From: Opitutaceae bacterium
GTDB taxonomy: Bacteria; Verrucomicrobiota; Verrucomicrobiia; Opitutales; Opitutaceae
DNA length: 64,000 nt
NCBI GenBank assembly: GCA_041395105.1
Contig: JAWLBB010000001.1
Span: 992,001 to 1,056,000 of the forward strand
Direction of reading: 5' to 3'
Shown: positions 60,035 through 64,000 of the stretch, piece by piece
How positions within the stretch are numbered: position 1 is the stretch's first letter
Layout of the letters: each line of letters begins with the position of its first letter
The notes under the pieces: generated by a model
What the model was told of the DNA's origin: nothing
The model's database searches: none
What the model saw: only the letters and a program-made list of their open reading frames with translations
Translations under genes and position numbers: made by a program

Positions 60035-61913
60035 GAAACTATGGATCCTGCTGATCGCGACCGGCGCCGTGGCGCTGGTTGCAGGAATGCTGCTCGAGCG
60101 TATGTGGTCGAGTGGACCGGCGCCCGAGCACGGGCACGATCATGCCACTACCTCAGCTGCCCAGGAGGCTTCCGTCATCTGGACCTGTTCGATGCATCCC
60201 CAGATCCAGCGGTCCGAACCCGGTGCCTGTCCCATCTGCGGGATGGATCTGATTCCCCTGATTGAAGATGACTCGGCCGACGAGGGTCCGCGGGTGCTCA
60301 CGATGTCCGCCAGTGCCATGGCATTGGCCGATATAGCCACGACAACGGTCATCCGCGCGGTGCCGGAAGTGGAGGTTCGATTGGTGGGCAAGCTCGATTA
60401 CGACGAGACACGTTTGAAGTCGCTCACCGCCCGGTTTCCGGCTCGGATCGAGCGGCTGTTCGTCAACTACACCGGGATCGAAGTCCGGAAAGGTGATCAT
60501 CTGGCCGAGATCTACAGTCCGGAACTGTTGATGGCCCAGCGGGAGTTGCTGGCCGCGGTCCAGTTCGATCCCGGTGGTGTGACTGCGGAGATTGCCCGGG
60601 AGAAATTGCGGCTCTGGGATCTGCTTCCGGAGCAGATTGAAGGAATCGTGAAATCGGGTGAAGCCCGTGATCATTTTGAACTGCGCGCTCCCATCGGTGG
60701 GGTGGTCGTCCAGAAGAATGTGAAAGAGGGCGACTACGTGAAAACGGGGGATACGCTTTTTCGGATTGCGGATCTCTCGACACTCTGGCTTCCGCTGGAG
60801 GCCTTTGAGACGGATCTCCAATGGCTGCGCTACGGCCAGACGGTCACTTTCGAAGTGGAGGCCTTTCCCGGGGAGGCCTTCGAAGGTCGCATCGTCTTCA
60901 TCGACCCGGTGTTGAATGAGCGCACCCGGACGGTCGGGGTCAGGGTAGAAGTGGCCAATCCCTCCGGTCTCCTCAAGCCGGGGATGTTTGCCGAAGCCAC
61001 AGTTTTTTCGCAGATCGCCTCGGGTGGCCGGGTCATTTCGCCCGAGTTGGCGGGGAAATGGATGAGCCCGATGCACCCGGAAATCGTCAAGGACGGGCCG
61101 GGCCAATGCGATGTCTGCGGGATGGACCTAGTCCCGGTGGAGTCACTCGGGTATGAAGCGATGGAAGAGGGTATCCTGCCGCTGCTCGTTCCCACCTCGG
61201 CTGTCCTGAGAACCGGCCGGAGGGCGGTGGTCTATGTGGCGATGCCGGACCGAGAAAGGCCGACCTTTGAAGGTCGTGAGATCACGCTCGGCCCCCGGGC
61301 CGGAGATGTTTTCCTTGTCCTCGACGGCCTGGAAGAAGGTGACGAGGTGGTGACGAACGGTGCCTTCAAGATCGACAGCGCATTGCAAATCCTGGCCCGT
61401 CCCAGCATGATGAACCCCACCGGCGGCGGTCCGGTGCCCGGTCACGACCACGGAGCGGCCACGGCGGCGCAACCCGAAGACGTCCAGATGGGTAACGCGA
61501 TGGAGGCCGCCCTTTCCTCCGAGGAAACCCTCGGGCTGCTGGAGCACTACTTCGACCTGCAGGCCGCCCTGGCCGCGGATGAGCCGGACGCAGCGAAGGC
61601 CGCCCTGGTCGCGATGCTTGAGACGGTGGGTCATCGGTCCTCCGTGGCCGACCTGCTTCACCAGATGCTGGAGGCGGACGATCTTGCCGGGATGCGCCGT
61701 CCCTATTTCGACCGGCTCTCGTCGATGCTCATCGTCGGTGTGCGCGAACACCCAAAGTTGATCGACCAAACCCTTTTCCTCAAGCATTGTCCCATGGTGT
61801 ATCCGGATCATGGAGCCGATTGGCTCCAGACGGACGAGGCCACGCAGAATCCCTATTTCGGCGGGGCCATGCTCTATTGCGGGGAGACGGTGGAAACGCT
61901 GACCGTCCCCTGA
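60027..61913 (+). CDS. cusB: CusB-type adaptor with two heavy-metal-binding domains and a DUF3347-like tail
   Basis: 628 residues from ATG 60027, which begins the membrane anchor MNKKLWILLIATGAVALVAG. Two heavy-metal-binding motifs are seen: WTCSMHPQIQRSEPGACPIC near residue 50, and WMSPMHPEIVKDGPGQCDVC near 345, inserted between the adaptor core and its end. The adaptor core (ELRAPIGGVVVQKNVKEGDY) lies between. The last 130 residues (LLEHYFDLQAALAADEPDAA, then FGGAMLYCGE) resemble DUF3347. The build suits Cu(I)/Ag(I) transfer. It is about 200 residues longer than plain CusB. Confidence 0.85.
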   Translation: MNKKLWILLIATGAVALVAGMLLERMWSSGPAPEHGHDHATTSAAQEASVIWTCSMHPQIQRSEPGACPICGMDLIPLIEDDSADEGPRVLTMSASAMALADIATTTVIRAVPEVEVRLVGKLDYDETRLKSLTARFPARIERLFVNYTGIEVRKGDHLAEIYSPELLMAQRELLAAVQFDPGGVTAEIAREKLRLWDLLPEQIEGIVKSGEARDHFELRAPIGGVVVQKNVKEGDYVKTGDTLFRIADLSTLWLPLEAFETDLQWLRYGQTVTFEVEAFPGEAFEGRIVFIDPVLNERTRTVGVRVEVANPSGLLKPGMFAEATVFSQIASGGRVISPELAGKWMSPMHPEIVKDGPGQCDVCGMDLVPVESLGYEAMEEGILPLLVPTSAVLRTGRRAVVYVAMPDRERPTFEGREITLGPRAGDVFLVLDGLEEGDEVVTNGAFKIDSALQILARPSMMNPTGGGPVPGHDHGAATAAQPEDVQMGNAMEAALSSEETLGLLEHYFDLQAALAADEPDAAKAALVAMLETVGHRSSVADLLHQMLEADDLAGMRRPYFDRLSSMLIVGVREHPKLIDQTLFLKHCPMVYPDHGADWLQTDEATQNPYFGGAMLYCGETVETLTVP

Positions 61914-61934
61914 TCCGCTCCAGACGCAATCTCC

Positions 61935-64000
61935 ATGCCTCCCAGCCAAAAACCGTCCCTCATTGACCGACTGATCCGGTTTTGTCTCGAAAACCGGTTG
62001 GTCGTCGTTCTCTCGACCTTCGTCCTCATCGTCTGGGGTCTGATGGTGGCACCCTTCGACTGGGAGTCTGAACACCTACCGAGAGACCCGGTCCCGGTCG
62101 ATGCCATCCCCGATATCGGGGAGAATCAGCAGATTGTCTTCACGGAATGGATGGGGCGTTCACCACAGGATATCGAGGACCAGGTCACCTATCCGCTGAC
62201 CACGGCACTGCTCGGGCTTCCCTCGGTCAAGACGATCCGCAGCTATTCGATGTTCGGCTTCTCGTCGATCTACATCATCTTCAAGGAGGACGTGGAGTTC
62301 TATTGGGCACGCAGCCGTATCCTGGAGAAACTCAACAGTCTGCCGTCCGGAACGCTTCCTGGCGGGGTGCAGCCGCAACTCGGGCCGGATGCGACCGCTC
62401 TGGGGCAGGTCTTCTGGTACACCCTCGAAGGGATGGATGCAGAAGGGAGTCCCACGGGTGGCTGGGGTCTGGATGAACTACGAAGCGCCCAGGACTGGTA
62501 TGTGCGCTATGCTCTCCAAGGAGTGGACGGAGTGGCGGAGGTCGCGTCGATCGGCGGCTTCGTTAAGGAGTACCAGGTCGACGTCGATCCGGACGCCCTG
62601 CGAACCTACGGGATCGCCCTCCACGAAGTGTTCAACGCGGTCCGTGGAAGCAACCTGGATGTCGGTGCCCGTACGATTGAGATCAACAGTGTGGAGTATG
62701 TCATCCGTGGGCTGGGTTTCATTGAGGACCTCGATGATCTAGGGCAGACCGTCATCACCCAGCGCGATAACGTCCCGATCACCCTGGATCGGGTGGCCCA
62801 GATTGAGTATGGTCCGGCCCTGCGGCGCGGGGCGCTCGACAAGGCGGGGGCCGAGGCCGTCGGCGGCGTCGTGGTCACCCGCTACGGAGAAAATCCTCTG
62901 GCGGTGATCAAGCGGGTCAAGGCGAAGATCGCCGAGATTTCGCCGGGACTGCCCCGCAAGACGCTGGCGGACGGGACGGTCAGTCAGGTGCAGATCGTTC
63001 CCTTTTACGACCGGACCGCGCTGATTTACGAGACGCTGGGTACTCTTGAAGACGCGGTGCGTCAGCAAATTCTGGTGACCATTATTGTCGTGATCGTGAT
63101 GGTCATGCACCTGCGCAGTGCGGCCCTTATATCCGGAGTCCTGCCCTTGGCCGTTCTGTTTTCCTTCATCGGGATGAAGGCCTTCGGGGTGGACGCCAAT
63201 GTGGTGGCCCTTTCCGGAATCGCCATAGCCATTGGGACGATTGTGGACATGGGTGTCGTTCTGATTGAGAACATTCTCAAGCACCTCGACGAGGCGCCTC
63301 CCGACGAAAACCGGCTCGAGGTGGTTTATCGGGCCTGTGCCGAGGTGGCCGGTGCGGTGGTGACGGCTGTGTTGACCACGGTGGTCAGTTTCCTGCCGGT
63401 CTTCACCATGGAGGCAGCGGAGGGCAAACTCTTCCGTCCGCTGGCCTACACCAAGACCTTTGCTTTGATCGGTTCGATCATTGTCGCGGTGACTATTATT
63501 CCGCCGCTGGCCTACTGGTTCATCGCGGGGAAACCCAAAACCGGTTGGGCCAAAATGGGCTTATGGGGCGGCCTGGCCGTCGCCGGAGTTCTGGGATCGC
63601 TTGTCGTCCCCTGGTTTCCGTGGTGGCTGGGGGTATTCCTGGTGGCGGTGGCCTGCTTTCATCTTTTCGGTCGACGCCTGCCGGAGACGGCCCGGCGCGG
63701 CACGCTTTTCGGGTTCAACTTCGTGGTGGCCATCTTGGTGGCCTTTATCCTGGCGGCGGACTGGAAACCCCTCGGCCCCGAGGCTCAGTTCCGCAATATT
63801 GTTTTTGTTTTTCTGGTCGTCGGGGGACTCCTGGCCTTCTTCACTCTGTTCATTCGCTTCTATGGCAGAATGCTGGCCGCGGTCCTGCGGATGAAGGCGG
63901 TCTTCCTCGCCGCCAGCACTCTGATCATCCTTTCGGGATTTGCGGTCTGGCTGGGGTGGGGGACTCTCTTTGGTTGGATGCCAGAATGGCTGCGGCAAAC
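61935..64000 (+). CDS. cusA: Copper/silver RND efflux pump CusA, 3' end outside window
   Basis: The frame from ATG 61935 is open to the right edge (688 codons of an expected 1050 or more). MPPSQKPSLIDRLIRFCLEN starts the first helix; VPVDAIPDIGENQQIVFTEW, MGRSPQDIEDQVTYPLTTAL and SMFGFSSIYIIFKEDVEFYW are typical of CusA, and IAIAIGTIVDMGVVLIENIL is the proton-path helix. About 130 hydrophobic residues near the end (from about 535) look like extra helices between the two halves. It exports Cu(I)/Ag(I). Confidence 0.9.
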   Translation, partial: MPPSQKPSLIDRLIRFCLENRLVVVLSTFVLIVWGLMVAPFDWESEHLPRDPVPVDAIPDIGENQQIVFTEWMGRSPQDIEDQVTYPLTTALLGLPSVKTIRSYSMFGFSSIYIIFKEDVEFYWARSRILEKLNSLPSGTLPGGVQPQLGPDATALGQVFWYTLEGMDAEGSPTGGWGLDELRSAQDWYVRYALQGVDGVAEVASIGGFVKEYQVDVDPDALRTYGIALHEVFNAVRGSNLDVGARTIEINSVEYVIRGLGFIEDLDDLGQTVITQRDNVPITLDRVAQIEYGPALRRGALDKAGAEAVGGVVVTRYGENPLAVIKRVKAKIAEISPGLPRKTLADGTVSQVQIVPFYDRTALIYETLGTLEDAVRQQILVTIIVVIVMVMHLRSAALISGVLPLAVLFSFIGMKAFGVDANVVALSGIAIAIGTIVDMGVVLIENILKHLDEAPPDENRLEVVYRACAEVAGAVVTAVLTTVVSFLPVFTMEAAEGKLFRPLAYTKTFALIGSIIVAVTIIPPLAYWFIAGKPKTGWAKMGLWGGLAVAGVLGSLVVPWFPWWLGVFLVAVACFHLFGRRLPETARRGTLFGFNFVVAILVAFILAADWKPLGPEAQFRNIVFVFLVVGGLLAFFTLFIRFYGRMLAAVLRMKAVFLAASTLIILSGFAVWLGWGTLFGWMPEWLRQ

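Noticed and set aside
1..64000. CRISPR array, complete rRNA or tRNA genes
   Set aside because: No regularly spaced repeats and no full cloverleaf were seen by eye; only the partial tmRNA-type ends near 14.3-14.5 kb.

Overview
The window is bacterial, GC-rich and densely coded. The family mix suggests a Verrucomicrobiota-like genome (Opitutae are a reasonable guess): a TatT/DctP/fused-DctQM TRAP transporter, a secreted alpha-glucuronidase-like glycosidase and a double adenylate kinase. No rRNA or universal marker gene is present, so this assignment is inference.

Region 1 (1-14.3 kb) looks like host chromosome. It holds a TRAP uptake system, a cytochrome P450, a secreted glycosidase, an OPA-type MFS carrier, a molybdenum hydroxylase (FAD subunit plus a fused 2Fe-2S/molybdopterin subunit) and a tandem-domain adenylate kinase whose second half has lost its key residues. 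The set fits uptake and oxidative breakdown of a small carboxylated or aromatic compound, but the substrate is unknown. It ends in the tail of a broken outer-membrane protein gene.

Region 2 (14.3-34.8 kb) looks like an integrated element. Its left edge carries two direct copies of what appears to be a tmRNA (ssrA) 3' end. Its right part ends with a tyrosine integrase. Between them lie a divergent pair of ribbon-helix-helix regulators, an SSB-like protein, a PIF1-like helicase, a VirE-N/PriCT/D5 primase-helicase, a RusA-like resolvase, a candidate structured RNA of about 440 nt, a row of small unknown genes with hairpin leaders, a DUF1257-DUF2997-Ycf46-like AAA+ module and an SF2/SNF2-like helicase. 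No capsid, tail, portal, terminase or conjugation gene was recognised, so it resembles a satellite or a capsid-less integrative replicon. The cargo near the left edge has been damaged by an IS1380-type insertion.

Region 3 (34.8-64 kb) is a mosaic of metal-resistance modules between IS and MITE scars: arsenic (ACR3, ArsC); a mer-like operon (MerR, MerT-MerP fusion, CopZ-like Fe-S protein) without a mercuric reductase; a CzcCBA/CusCBA-type efflux operon ending in a PII-like protein; a Zn/Cd/Pb-type P-ATPase; a secreted ankyrin protein; a DUF3147 protein; an APC permease; a 45-residue membrane protein; an intact IS1380-family transposase; a copper module (Met/His-rich CpxP/Spy-like protein and a CopA-CopB fusion oxidase); and a second RND efflux operon that runs off the right end. 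Its genes share one theme: metals are bound or oxidised in the periplasm, exported across both membranes, and sensed by a MerR protein.
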